Positions 1-8,776 of a DNA stretch of 64,000 nt are shown one piece after another (position 1 is the first letter of the stretch; every line of letters begins with the position of its first letter). The position numbers and the translations under genes are program-made. This stretch comes from Bellilinea sp034411135 (lineage in GTDB: Bacteria; Chloroflexota; Anaerolineae; Anaerolineales; Anaerolineaceae): positions 140,149 through 204,148 of the forward strand of contig DAOUMN010000003.1 of NCBI GenBank assembly GCA_034411135.1. The letters run 5' to 3'. Below the pieces are notes generated by a model, which had not been told where the DNA came from, did not search any database, and worked only from the letters and a program-made list of their open reading frames with translations.

Positions 1-41
1 TGCATGCGCTGGCAGTGCTGCGCACCTACGGCAGATTGTAA
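1..41 (+). CDS. possible 3' end of a gene cut by the window edge
   Basis: A frame on the plus strand runs from the window edge to a TAA at 39-41 and ends in Thr-Tyr-Gly-Arg-Leu. It stops just before the convergent methyltransferase gene. Only about 12 residues are visible, so no family can be named and the fragment may be chance. Confidence 0.25.
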   Translation, partial: HALAVLRTYGRL

Positions 42-58
42 ACACGGCGTTGGCCGGC

Positions 59-916
59 TTAACCCACCGGAGCAGCGACCACCCCGATCCAGTCGCTTTC
101 GGGGGTAAGTGCTGTGCCAGTCAGGTCGCCCCACATACTGCGGACAACGAACCCCCCAGCCTCCAGTTCGGCGCGGATAGTCGCGGCGGTGTAATCCTGA
201 AACCAGTTGCGATAGACGCTGACCGCCCCGTCGGCTTCGATGATGATGTACTGATCGAGGTAGATGTATCCTTCATAGGCAAAACCCTGTTCCAGCACCA
301 GGTGGGCGGCGGGCTTCCAGAAGCCGCCCGGCGAGAGGTACCAGCCGTTTTGCAGCCCTTCGCGCTGGCGCAGGGTGGGGGTGGTCACATCCAGCACGAA
401 CTGACCACCGGCTTTCAGCGCCCGCCGCGTGTTTGCCAGCAACTGGCGACGCGATTCGGGCGCCAGCGCGCAGTAATCGCCGTAGATCAGCAGGACGGCG
501 TCGTAAAGTCCTTCCTCGTCAAGCAGCAGGTAATCCTGGCAGCGGTAGTCGATCTCCAGCCTGTGCTGGCGGGCGTATGCCGCGGCGTACTCGATCGAGA
601 CGGGCGAAAAATCCACCCCGCTGACGCGCAGTCCGGCGCGCGCCAGGCAGGCGGCGTACAGCCCAGGACCACAACCCAGGTCGAGCACGCGTTGACCGGC
701 GCTCAGCGGCAGAGCGGCGATCAGCCAGTCCACCGTGCGTTGAATGCTCTCCGGGCGGCGGCTGGCGGCGTCGCTGTCCGGGTCGAGGTGGCAAGCCAGC
801 ATCTGGCGGGAGATGTGCGCATCGGTCCAGAAGTGCGCCTCGCCGGGTTCGAACACCGGCGGGCGTTGCTGCAGGCGGTTGAGCAGGGTCATATCGATTT
901 GCGCGGGTTTGGGCAT
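59..916 (-). CDS. class I SAM-dependent methyltransferase
   Basis: A 285-residue cytoplasmic protein with the class I methyltransferase fold. The glycine-rich SAM motif I reads VLDLGCGPG near residue 76, followed by an acidic motif II (VSGVDFSP) and a post-I segment (YDAVLLIYGDYCAL) typical of small-molecule methyltransferases. The ATG at 914-916 is taken as the start. It stands alone, divergent from the small membrane protein at 986. The substrate cannot be read from the sequence; the family assignment is secure but the biological role is unknown. Confidence 0.85.
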   Translation of the reverse strand: MPKPAQIDMTLLNRLQQRPPVFEPGEAHFWTDAHISRQMLACHLDPDSDAASRRPESIQRTVDWLIAALPLSAGQRVLDLGCGPGLYAACLARAGLRVSGVDFSPVSIEYAAAYARQHRLEIDYRCQDYLLLDEEGLYDAVLLIYGDYCALAPESRRQLLANTRRALKAGGQFVLDVTTPTLRQREGLQNGWYLSPGGFWKPAAHLVLEQGFAYEGYIYLDQYIIIEADGAVSVYRNWFQDYTAATIRAELEAGGFVVRSMWGDLTGTALTPESDWIGVVAAPVG

Positions 917-948
917 GGTTTCACTCCCCCGGCGTCTTGCCGGTGCGA

Positions 949-954
949 TATAAT
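949..954 (+). promoter_or_regulatory. -10 box upstream of the 986 membrane protein
   Basis: A perfect TATAAT lies 31 nt before the ATG at 986, leaving room for a short leader containing the purine run AAAGGAT as ribosome-binding site. No clear -35 consensus is seen. Confidence 0.45.
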
Positions 955-985
955 CACATTATACAGCCGCGAAAGGATCAATAGA

Positions 986-1399
986 ATGCAGCCTGCCGAA
1001 CGGCGCGCGAATACGGGATGCCTGGTTTCATTGCTGGTTTTCGGAATTGTTTCTTCCTGCCTGTGCCCGTTTGCCGTTTTTGCTGGTGGTCTTTCCACCG
1101 CCCTGGCGCCGGATTTCGTCGCTCGCATGGTCAGCCCCTACCTGTGCCCGCCGGGCAGCGTTGGAAAAATTGTCGTGCTCGAATCGCGCAATTGGGACGA
1201 TGACGACATGTCCAACGCCGTGTCGTACGAGATGCAATGCGTGGCAGCCAGCGGGGAGATCGTGCGTCCCTCCAGCCCGGACTTTGCCTTTACCTGGCTG
1301 GGCGCGCTGGGGGCTGTCAGCCTGCTGGTTTCGCTGCTGCTGGCGCTGGTGCTGTCTGTTCCGGCGCAGGCATTCTTCAAACGGCTGCGCCAGCGTTGA
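986..1399 (+). CDS. small two-TM membrane protein, unknown function
   Basis: A 137-residue protein starting at the ATG at 986, chosen because AAAGGAT lies just upstream and the hydrophobic segment follows at once. Two membrane segments are visible, about residues 11-37 and 101-125. They flank a roughly 60-residue, presumably extracytoplasmic stretch with an acidic run (NWDDDD) and two Cys. No known domain is recognised. It precedes the CPBP protease on the same strand with about 100 bp between them. Confidence 0.55.
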   Translation: MQPAERRANTGCLVSLLVFGIVSSCLCPFAVFAGGLSTALAPDFVARMVSPYLCPPGSVGKIVVLESRNWDDDDMSNAVSYEMQCVAASGEIVRPSSPDFAFTWLGALGAVSLLVSLLLALVLSVPAQAFFKRLRQR

Positions 1400-1501
1400 G
1401 GCGCGCCGCGCAGGGGCGTAAAGATCGTTTCGGCTCGACCCGCGCAATCTGCGCCGGCAGACTGCCCGTCGGTGCCCATCCCCCATCACGAGGCATTTTT
1501 C

Positions 1502-2311
1502 ATGGAAAGCAACCGAAATCTGGTTCTGGTTGAAGTCGGCATTGTCTATTTTTTGATGATTTACGTCTTCCGCACCGTGCAGGCGCTGCCCGCGGCGCAG
1601 CAGATCGCCACTGCGTTGAACGGGCATCTCTTCCCCGCTTATGCCGCGCTGCTGGCGGCGGCGTTTACGGTATATAACATCCGCGCCTATTCGCAATTGC
1701 GCCTGCCCTCGCCGGAAAAGCGCCGCCACCAGTTGCAAATGGCCGGGCTTGGTTTTTTACCGGCTTTCCTGGTCAGCGTGCTGCTCACCTGGGCGGACTG
1801 GCAGCAGTGGAGCGGTGTGCTGGTGATTGTGGCGGCGCTGATTGCAGGGCTGGTCTGGTTTGGCTGGGCAGCGCGCAAAAAAAACTCCTGGCAGGAGGCG
1901 GGCATGGCGGGCGGGCTGCTGCTCGTCCCGCTGGCGGCGGCACTGCTGCCGCGCCTTGGCGAGGTGTTGCTTGCTATTGTGTATTTTTATTTCTTCGTCG
2001 CGCTCAGTGAGGAAACCCTCTTCCGCGGCTACCTGCAGGTGCGCCTGAACAGTGTGCTAGGGCGGCCGTTCCGTTTCTTTGGCATTCAATGGGGCTGGGG
2101 GCTGATCGTCTCGGCGGTGCTGTTCGGCTTCTGGCATTGGGGCTGGGTGCCGGGTGAGGTGCGCTGGACGCAGGTTGTGTGGACGATGTTTGCTGGGCTG
2201 TTCCTTGGCATGGTGCGCGAAAAGAGCGATGGGGTGATTGCCCCTGCCCTCCTGCACGGGGTGATCAATTACGGTCCGCAGGCGGCGCTGTTTTACCTGC
2301 TGTGGAGTTGA
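1502..2311 (+). CDS. CPBP family intramembrane glutamic protease
   Basis: A 269-residue polytopic membrane protein of the CPBP (Abi/CAAX-processing Rce1-like) family. All three signatures are present: EExxxR in SEETLFRGYLQ (Glu170, Glu171, Arg175), FxxxH in FGFWHWG (His212), and HxxxN in LLHGVINY (His252, Asn256). The ATG at 1502 is preferred over an upstream in-frame ATG because the product then begins directly before the first membrane segment. In other bacteria the family includes proteases acting on membrane peptides and bacteriocin-immunity proteins; the substrate here is unknown. Confidence 0.85.
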   Translation: MESNRNLVLVEVGIVYFLMIYVFRTVQALPAAQQIATALNGHLFPAYAALLAAAFTVYNIRAYSQLRLPSPEKRRHQLQMAGLGFLPAFLVSVLLTWADWQQWSGVLVIVAALIAGLVWFGWAARKKNSWQEAGMAGGLLLVPLAAALLPRLGEVLLAIVYFYFFVALSEETLFRGYLQVRLNSVLGRPFRFFGIQWGWGLIVSAVLFGFWHWGWVPGEVRWTQVVWTMFAGLFLGMVREKSDGVIAPALLHGVINYGPQAALFYLLWS

Positions 2312-2344
2312 GCCGGGGGGTAAGAGCAGGAAGGCAAGCAAGCC

Positions 2345-3124
2345 ATGCAGACCCATCCTCAGTTGGAACGACTGGAACAGATCGCCCGCTCGCTGCAAGA
2401 GCAGCGCGGCGCGCTGGCGTTGATCGGGCTGGGCTCGTGCGGTGTGGAAACCGCACGGATGGATGCCTGGTCGGACCTGGATTTCTTCGTCCTGGTCGAA
2501 CGTGGCTTCAAGTCCGCCTTCCTGGACGACCTGGGCTGGCTGAGCAGCCTGTGCCCGGTGGATTTTGCCTTTGCCAACACCCGCGATGGATACAAACTGC
2601 TCTTTGCCGACGGTATTTTCTGCGAATTTGCGGTCTTCGAGCCGGGCGAACTGCACGAGATTCCCTACGCGCCGGGGCGCATGGTATGGAAACGTCCCGA
2701 AGTGCCCGAAAACCTGCGCCAACCCGTGTTTCCACCCGCGCCGCCGGTGGCGCGCGAGCCGGACTGGCTGCTCGGCGAGGCGCTGACCAACTTGCTGGTC
2801 GGTTTGGCTCGTGAGCGGCGCGGCGAGCGCCTGTCGGCAACCCGCTTCATTCAGGGCTATGCGGTGGAGCGCGTGCTGGAACTGATCGAGGCGGAGGGCA
2901 ACCCGCCAAACGCTTCATCTGCGGATGCGTTCAACCCGGAGCGGCGCTTCGAGCAGCGCCACCCCGCCGCGGCAGTAGAACTGGCGAATTGGCTACAGGG
3001 CTACACGCGTAACCGCCAATCGGCGCTGCGCCTGCTGGACTGGCTGGAGCGGCATTACCCGGTTAACCCGGCAATTGCGGCGCGCATCCGCGCCCTGGCA
3101 GACGCGCCAATTCAGGGGGGCTGA
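2345..3124 (+). CDS. nucleotidyltransferase-fold protein
   Basis: A 259-residue protein whose N-terminus has the minimal nucleotidyltransferase signature GS-x(11)-SDLDFFV at about residues 31-50, matching the hG[GS] and [DE]h[DE]h metal-binding motifs of the pol beta superfamily. The remainder is alpha-helical (about residues 135-255) as in aminoglycoside or lincosamide adenylyltransferases. That resemblance is at fold level only, so resistance activity should not be assumed. It follows the CPBP gene after 33 bp and may be co-transcribed. Confidence 0.6.
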   Translation: MQTHPQLERLEQIARSLQEQRGALALIGLGSCGVETARMDAWSDLDFFVLVERGFKSAFLDDLGWLSSLCPVDFAFANTRDGYKLLFADGIFCEFAVFEPGELHEIPYAPGRMVWKRPEVPENLRQPVFPPAPPVAREPDWLLGEALTNLLVGLARERRGERLSATRFIQGYAVERVLELIEAEGNPPNASSADAFNPERRFEQRHPAAAVELANWLQGYTRNRQSALRLLDWLERHYPVNPAIAARIRALADAPIQGG

Positions 3125-3152
3125 TCAACTCACCCATCAGCGCCTGCGCCGC

Positions 3153-3195
3153 ACCGGCGTAAATTTAAAAACGGCGGGAAGATTTACCGGTTTTT
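3153..3195 (+). terminator. probable intrinsic terminator after 2345-3124
   Basis: ACCGGCGTAAAT and ATTTACCGGT form an interrupted stem followed by TTTT on the plus strand. It sits about 30 nt after the stop codon of the nucleotidyltransferase-like gene. Confidence 0.55.
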
Positions 3196-3246
3196 ATCAC
3201 AGCGGTTGGGGCGGCTTTTCGACAACAAGTTGATCCCGCATTGCGC

Positions 3247-4449
3247 TTATTGCGTAATGCGAACCAGGGTCACGTAGAAAGGTTCGTTTTCCTCAATGTC
3301 ATTCGGGACACCCACCGCCAATGTCGAGCAAGAACCTTGGATGAAACCGCCGTCATCGGTCAACTTGATATTGAACTTTCCACTGCCTGTGAACCTGATC
3401 CCAGCGCAGGTGAGATCACACTTGACCGGACCGCTCAACCTGTTTCCCAGAAAGTCCATCTTACCATTGCAAACCGTGGAGATATTTAGACTGAAGGGCG
3501 ACTGGATCTTAATGACTCCTTCCAGCGAGGAATTTCCCCAGCCACCGTTTGCCCGGTAAGTCCGGCATTTATCCAATTCTTTTTGGTACTTTGCAATGGG
3601 AGCAAGGTTTTCTCCGGAACCGAAAACCTCCAATCGTTGAAAGGTTTGCCTGAGTTCGATTGCCTTAGCCAGGTTTTTGCAGTCTTCCGTGGCTGCTTTC
3701 TCTGCATTTTGAACGGCTTCTTGAAACTCACTCAGAAGATTGTCAATGGCTGCCTCCGCCTGCTGTTGGGTGATTTTACCGGCTCGCTCTAATGCCTGTT
3801 GTTCGCCAATTGCGTTTTCTATCCGGCTTGCAGCAGAGCGGGCTCGGTCCATTCTCCATTGCGCTAAATCAGCCAGGGTAACCCGTCCGGAACCGCCACC
3901 GCTGAACCCGGTCAAGAAAATGCGAATGTCACGGCTGTCGGGGTCGATGAGCGAGCGGCGGAAATCGGTGCCGCTGCCCTCGTACTTGAACATGAACTGC
4001 TCTTCGAGCGGAATATCCGCGGCGGGTTGAATGGTCAGAGTCAGCAGCCCGGAGAATGCCAGCCCGGAAGGCTCGAGCTGCACGCCATAAACTTTGCTCT
4101 GCACGGGTGCGCCTTCCAGGGAGTCGATCACGGTCATGCGCAACTCGGTGTCAACATCCAAGGCGCCCGCTGGCACCTCAAGTGTATAAACGCTGCCGTC
4201 CGCGCTGGTCAGGGTGAGCCTGCCGCCCTGGGGAGTGATTACGGCGCTGGCGGTTTCACGATCGTTCAATACCACGGTTACATCCAGGGGGTTGGCTGGT
4301 GCATCGTAATCCACACGATCGGTTGAAACCGCGGTTGCGCCTTGTGAATTGTTAGGTACATCATCAGAGCCTGACGGCGTGCCCAGGTTGGGGTCCGAAT
4401 TGCAGGAAACCAGGAATACTATAGCTATCAGAAGTAGTAAGGCTCTCAT
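3247..4449 (-). CDS. secreted lipoprotein, unknown function
   Basis: A 400-residue lipoprotein. The start at 4449 is chosen because AAAGGAAA lies just upstream and the signal peptide with lipobox (IVFLVSC, Cys16) then begins at once. A Ser/Asn/Thr-rich linker is followed by a beta-rich domain (about residues 55-180) that includes repeated Leu-Thr strands, an alpha-helical stretch rich in Gln/Glu/Ala (about 200-290), and a second beta-rich domain to the end. No catalytic motif is recognised. Confidence 0.7.
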   Translation of the reverse strand: MRALLLLIAIVFLVSCNSDPNLGTPSGSDDVPNNSQGATAVSTDRVDYDAPANPLDVTVVLNDRETASAVITPQGGRLTLTSADGSVYTLEVPAGALDVDTELRMTVIDSLEGAPVQSKVYGVQLEPSGLAFSGLLTLTIQPAADIPLEEQFMFKYEGSGTDFRRSLIDPDSRDIRIFLTGFSGGGSGRVTLADLAQWRMDRARSAASRIENAIGEQQALERAGKITQQQAEAAIDNLLSEFQEAVQNAEKAATEDCKNLAKAIELRQTFQRLEVFGSGENLAPIAKYQKELDKCRTYRANGGWGNSSLEGVIKIQSPFSLNISTVCNGKMDFLGNRLSGPVKCDLTCAGIRFTGSGKFNIKLTDDGGFIQGSCSTLAVGVPNDIEENEPFYVTLVRITQ

Positions 4450-4664
4450 TGTTGTATTTCCTTTACATCTGACTGTCAAAAACCGGAGCGAAATTCGTTA
4501 TAAAGAACAATACTTGTTTTGGTGAGATAAAATCAAGTAACTGGGCTGCCGATGTATAGAGTTTTCGCTAAAAAGCGTTTTTCGCCAGAGCATGCGCTCC
4601 AGCGTACCCTGAGGCAATTGAACTCCAAGGTTGGGCTGTGCCTGCGCAACCGCGAATGCGGAGA

Positions 4665-4670
4665 TATAAT
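4665..4670 (+). promoter_or_regulatory. -10 box of thrC
   Basis: A perfect TATAAT lies 29 nt before the ATG of the threonine synthase-like gene, with a GACGAGGA ribosome-binding site in the short leader. Confidence 0.5.
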
Positions 4671-4699
4671 CAAACCATTCATTCCTGACGAGGAAGCGC

Positions 4700-5878
4700 A
4701 TGTCTCTTGCCCGCCCCTATTCCTACCTGACCCACCTGGAATGTTCGCGCTGTGCGGCGCGCCGCACAGCCAACCAACTGCAAAGCTTCTGTCCCGATTG
4801 CCAGGCGCCGCTACTGGCACGCTACGACCTCGCCGCTGCTTCTGGCGCGCTGCGCCGCGAGGACTTTGCCACCCGCCCGCGCGGGATGTGGCGCTGGCAC
4901 GAACTGCTGCCCGTGCAGACCGGCGAAGATGTGCTCAGCCTGGGCGAGGGCGATACGCCCGTGCTGCGCTTGCCGCGCCTGGCGGCGCAGTTGAACCTGC
5001 CCAACCTGGCGCTTAAAGATGAAAGCCTCAACCCGACCGGCAGTTTCAAGGCGCGCGGGCTGGCGGCTGCCATCTCCCGTGCGCGCGAACTGGGGGTGCG
5101 CCAGTTGACCATTCCCACCGCCGGAAACGCTGGCGGCGCGCTGGCAGCCTATGCCGCCCGGGCGGGCATCCCGGCGCGGGTGTTCATGCCTGTGGACACC
5201 CCGCGCGCCAACGTTGCCGAATGCCGCATCACCGGCGCCGAGGTCGTTTTGGTGGACGGGTTGATCAGCGATGCAGCGCGCCTTTCGGCAGAGTTTGCCC
5301 GCGCCAGTGGCGCGTTCGACGTGTCCACCTTCAAAGAGCCGTACCGTATGGAAGGCAAAAAGACGATGGGCTTCGAAATTGCCGAGGCGTACGGCTGGCG
5401 GCTGCCGGATGTGATCATCTACCCCGCCGGGGGCGGTATGGGGCTGGCTGCCATCTGGAAAGCCTTTCAGGAACTGGACTGCCTGGGCTGGCTGGATGCG
5501 CCGCGTCTGCCGCGCATGGTGGCGGTGCAGGCGGAAGGTTGCGCGCCGGTGGTGGATGCCTTCCAGCGGCGCGCCGAAAACTGCGACTTCTGGCAGGGCG
5601 CGCACACCCGCGCCTCCGGCTTGCGCGTGCCGAAAAGCTTTGGCGACCGGTTGATTCTGCAAACCCTGTACCAGAGCAGCGGCTGCGCCGTGGCGGTCAG
5701 CGACGCGGCGATCGATCAGGCGCAGGAAGTGCTGGCGCGCAGCGAGGGCATCTTTGCTGCGCCGGAGGGCGCTGCCAACCTGGCGGCGCTGCCGCGCCTG
5801 TTGGAATCCGGCTGGCTGCAGCCGGAGGAGCGCGTACTGCTGCTCAACACCGGCAGCGGGTTGAAGTATCTCGATTGA
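4700..5878 (+). CDS. thrC: threonine synthase (PLP-dependent)
   Basis: A 392-residue fold-type II PLP enzyme expected to convert O-phosphohomoserine to threonine. The N-terminus has a CxxC...CxxC zinc-ribbon-like element (Cys15, 18, 31, 34), as in many bacterial and archaeal threonine synthases of this subgroup. The PLP lysine lies in NPTGSFKARG (Lys117). The phosphate-binding glycine loop (PAGGGMG) and a C-terminal NTGSGLKY complete the family pattern. Length matches the family. It is preceded by its own -10 box and is not in an obvious amino-acid operon; paralogues of related function exist, so the substrate is inferred. Confidence 0.87.
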   Translation: MSLARPYSYLTHLECSRCAARRTANQLQSFCPDCQAPLLARYDLAAASGALRREDFATRPRGMWRWHELLPVQTGEDVLSLGEGDTPVLRLPRLAAQLNLPNLALKDESLNPTGSFKARGLAAAISRARELGVRQLTIPTAGNAGGALAAYAARAGIPARVFMPVDTPRANVAECRITGAEVVLVDGLISDAARLSAEFARASGAFDVSTFKEPYRMEGKKTMGFEIAEAYGWRLPDVIIYPAGGGMGLAAIWKAFQELDCLGWLDAPRLPRMVAVQAEGCAPVVDAFQRRAENCDFWQGAHTRASGLRVPKSFGDRLILQTLYQSSGCAVAVSDAAIDQAQEVLARSEGIFAAPEGAANLAALPRLLESGWLQPEERVLLLNTGSGLKYLD

Positions 5879-5908
5879 ACATGCCGCCCAGCCTCAAGAG
5901 GGTTGCGG

Positions 5909-8527
5909 TCAGCGCCCGACCAGCGGCAGGTAAGTGCGGATCGGGTACTCCAGCACCACTTCCAGCAGCACTTCATCGAGGATCTCGTCCGCGCTGTGGA
6001 ATTCCAGCACGGCGCGATGGGTGCCGGGCGTCAGGCGGCTGCCGTCGATGGTCACCGTCAGCGGCAAGCTTGTGCCAGCTGCCAGAATGCCGCTGGATGG
6101 CGTGACCGTCAGCCAGCCCGCCTCAACCCACAGCAGCAGATCGTCCACAAAGAAATTGGTGGTCGCTTCGCTGGTTTGCACCCCGTACATTTTGACGGTG
6201 TGCGAACCGCCGTCGGCAAACGCTGCCAGGCTGATGTCGCTGCGCGCGTAGGAAGTCTCGAAGCAGCGCGCGCCGCTGGCGGTCTGCCGCCAGATTTCGA
6301 TCTCGTCCACCGACAGGTTGAGGTAATCCTGCGGGCTGCCGCAGCCTCTTATCTGCATGTAAAAACGCAGCCAGGTGTTCCCGGCGGGCAGGCGCACGCT
6401 CTGCGCCACCCAGCCGTCCTCGTAAGACTGCGCCCCGCCAAACCACGCCCACCACAAGCCGTTGTTGGGTAGCGCGCTGCTGCCTCCGCCGCAGGAAGCC
6501 ACCGTGCACAGCGGTGTGCCGAACAGGCGCGAATACTGCTGCCAGGGGCTTTCCGGCGCGTTGCCCAGCTCGAAACCGCCGTCCGCCAGCAGGGGCATCT
6601 CATCCACCTGCCGCCGGACGACCGAAAACGGCGCGTCCTGCCAGCCGCGGTTGGACAGGATCAGCGCGGCGTCCATCTGAATACCGCCGTCGAGTTCGAT
6701 GCGCAGTGTCTCCTCCTCCACTTCCAGGCAGGGGTGGTCGGAGAGCAGGTCGAAATTGCGCACCAGTGTCTGCCCGGCTTGCAATTGGACGGCTGCTTCC
6801 TGTGCCACCAGCCCAGTGGCGGATGCGCTGATGCGGTATTCGCCCGGCGGCAGCCAGGCGCGGTAGGCGCCCTGCTCGTTGGTGGTGAGGATGCGCAGCG
6901 GCTGGCTGGGATTGGCAGCCGCTGCAATGCTCACCCGCACGCCGGGGCGGGGGGTAAAGCGGAATACCTCGCACGCTTCGCCGCCGCGCACCGTGCCCTG
7001 CACTACGGCGTTCATGCCGCAGAAATGGCGCGCCGCCTCGACCGCCGCCAGCGCGTTGATCTCGCCCCATCCGGCGGCATAATTGGGATGATCGGTCGGC
7101 GTGGCGGGCGATCTGTCATCCACCACCACCGGTGTTGCGCTCTGTTCGAGGATCGTCTCGGTGGCGGCGTAGTTGCCCACCAGGCACGGCGCCGCCTGCC
7201 AGATGAGCGCCACCAGCCCGGCAACGTGCGGCGCGGACATGGACGTGCCGGTCAAATTGAAGTAGGCGTTATCCGCGCTGCTGAACGCCGAGCGGATGTT
7301 GACTCCCGGCGCAATCACCTGCGGTTTGAGATCGGCAAACCCGCTGTGCGGGTTGGTCGTATCCGCGTCGTCGGTGGGACCCCAGTTGGAATGAAAGGCG
7401 TACTGCCCGTCGCTGGTGCCGCTGGAACCGACCCCGGTCACATTGCCGTAACGCGCCGGGTTGCCAACCGTGTTCAAACCGGGCGGGTAGGGATAGCCGC
7501 AATTACCGGCGTTGCCGTTGGAAAACAGCGGGTAGATGCCAGCTGCCAGCCAGGCATTGACCGATGGTTTGAACCAGTCGTTGTAGGCACGAGCGCAATC
7601 GCCCCAGGAATTGTTGACCACCTGCGGGCGCAGGTCGGGGTTGGGCTGGCTGCCGTCGGTGCGGGTGGGGGCGAGCACAAACTGCGCACAGGCAAGCAGT
7701 TGAACGTCGCCGCAGTTGCTGTTCTTGCAGGCGCGGCACGCCATCCATTCCGCGCCGGGAGCCACGCCAATCTGGTCGCTGCCGGCGCTGCCGACCATGA
7801 TGCCCATGGTATGTGTGCCGTGCCCGTGCGTATCGAACGGGGTGGGGAGTTTGCTGTAGGCATCGTACCAGTTGTACTCGTGGTCAAAATTCCCGCCGCC
7901 CAGGTTGCCGCGGTAAGCCTGGATGAGCGCCTGGTGAGTGTAGCGCACGCCGGTATCGATGTTGGCGACCACCACCTGGCTGCCATTGATGCCCTCCTGC
8001 CACACGCGCGGCGCCTGGATACGCTCCAGGTTGGATTCGATCGCCTGCACGCCAACCGGGCTGAACAGCGGGCGCTGGCTGTCGTGCAGCATGTACTCGC
8101 GCGGCGCGCGGATGGCGGCGATGCCGTCGAAGGTCAGCACCTGTTGCAGCGTCTGGCTGCCGGACTGTTCGACGTAGATCGCGTTTTGGATCCAGTACGG
8201 TGTGAAGTTAACCCCGTTGCGCTGCAACGCGGCGCGCACCTGCGCCTGCGAAAGATCGGCGGTGCGGGTCAATTGTTCATAGACGTAGCGTCCGCGCGTT
8301 ATCCAGTCCATCTGCCCGGCAAGGCTCAGGTCGGGCGTCTCGTTGAAGACAATCCAGTAGGAGGTCAATTCACCAGCGAGCAGCTGCTGTTGGATTTCGC
8401 CGTCCACCGGCGGCAGCCCGGCGCCAAACGGGCGCATTGCCTGGGCAACCGGTGGGGCAAACGCCAGCGCGGCTACCATGCCGACCAGCAGCAATCCAAT
8501 CCAGATCGATTTGACCAACCCGCTCAA
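5909..8527 (-). CDS. secreted subtilisin-like serine protease (S8)
   Basis: An 872-residue exported protease. It has a signal peptide (about residues 1-30), a prodomain (about 35-150) and an S8 catalytic domain with a complete triad: Asp191 in NIDTGV, His236 in HGHGTHTMG, and Ser429 in GTSMSAPH, with oxyanion Asn in VVNNSWG. A carboxypeptidase-regulatory-like beta domain follows (about 545-600), then a jelly-roll-like region with paired Cys, and a final strand ending in RTYLPLVGR. That tail resembles the end of the beta-helix protein at 45247. The start is a TTG with GAGAG upstream. It probably degrades extracellular protein. Confidence 0.9.
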   Translation of the reverse strand: MSGLVKSIWIGLLLVGMVAALAFAPPVAQAMRPFGAGLPPVDGEIQQQLLAGELTSYWIVFNETPDLSLAGQMDWITRGRYVYEQLTRTADLSQAQVRAALQRNGVNFTPYWIQNAIYVEQSGSQTLQQVLTFDGIAAIRAPREYMLHDSQRPLFSPVGVQAIESNLERIQAPRVWQEGINGSQVVVANIDTGVRYTHQALIQAYRGNLGGGNFDHEYNWYDAYSKLPTPFDTHGHGTHTMGIMVGSAGSDQIGVAPGAEWMACRACKNSNCGDVQLLACAQFVLAPTRTDGSQPNPDLRPQVVNNSWGDCARAYNDWFKPSVNAWLAAGIYPLFSNGNAGNCGYPYPPGLNTVGNPARYGNVTGVGSSGTSDGQYAFHSNWGPTDDADTTNPHSGFADLKPQVIAPGVNIRSAFSSADNAYFNLTGTSMSAPHVAGLVALIWQAAPCLVGNYAATETILEQSATPVVVDDRSPATPTDHPNYAAGWGEINALAAVEAARHFCGMNAVVQGTVRGGEACEVFRFTPRPGVRVSIAAAANPSQPLRILTTNEQGAYRAWLPPGEYRISASATGLVAQEAAVQLQAGQTLVRNFDLLSDHPCLEVEEETLRIELDGGIQMDAALILSNRGWQDAPFSVVRRQVDEMPLLADGGFELGNAPESPWQQYSRLFGTPLCTVASCGGGSSALPNNGLWWAWFGGAQSYEDGWVAQSVRLPAGNTWLRFYMQIRGCGSPQDYLNLSVDEIEIWRQTASGARCFETSYARSDISLAAFADGGSHTVKMYGVQTSEATTNFFVDDLLLWVEAGWLTVTPSSGILAAGTSLPLTVTIDGSRLTPGTHRAVLEFHSADEILDEVLLEVVLEYPIRTYLPLVGR

Positions 8528-8763
8528 TGTTGTTACTCTCTACTTCTCGTTAATTAAACCCCGCACCGCGCTGGTGTATGCGCCGCTTTGGGCGCGAACC
8601 TAACCCTCTGCGTAGGCGATTGCCTGTTCTTTTACTGTACCACGTTCAGGTGTGAATCGGGTTAAAAAATTTGTAAATTTCGGTCGTCTGTGTATCCGCC
8701 GGGTATGCTGAAGGCTGCACAGTTCCATATACACTGCCTTGCGCACAGGTTTCCACGCGGTGC

Positions 8764-8769
8764 TATAAT
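8764..8769 (+). promoter_or_regulatory. -10 box of a leaderless gene (8777)
   Basis: TATAAT ends 7 nt before the GTG at 8777, so transcription should begin at or next to the start codon. A TTGCGC with 19-nt spacing at 8739-8744 is a weak -35. No Shine-Dalgarno sequence fits. Confidence 0.6.
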
Positions 8770-8776
8770 CCGCAGT

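Noticed and set aside
50..985. Long plus-strand reading frame opposite the methyltransferase gene
   Set aside because: It runs antisense to a clear class I methyltransferase; only the part from 986 on looks like a real protein.
6734..8557. 607-codon plus-strand frame opposite the subtilase
   Set aside because: It has no domain and mirrors the GC-rich codon pattern of the protease on the other strand.
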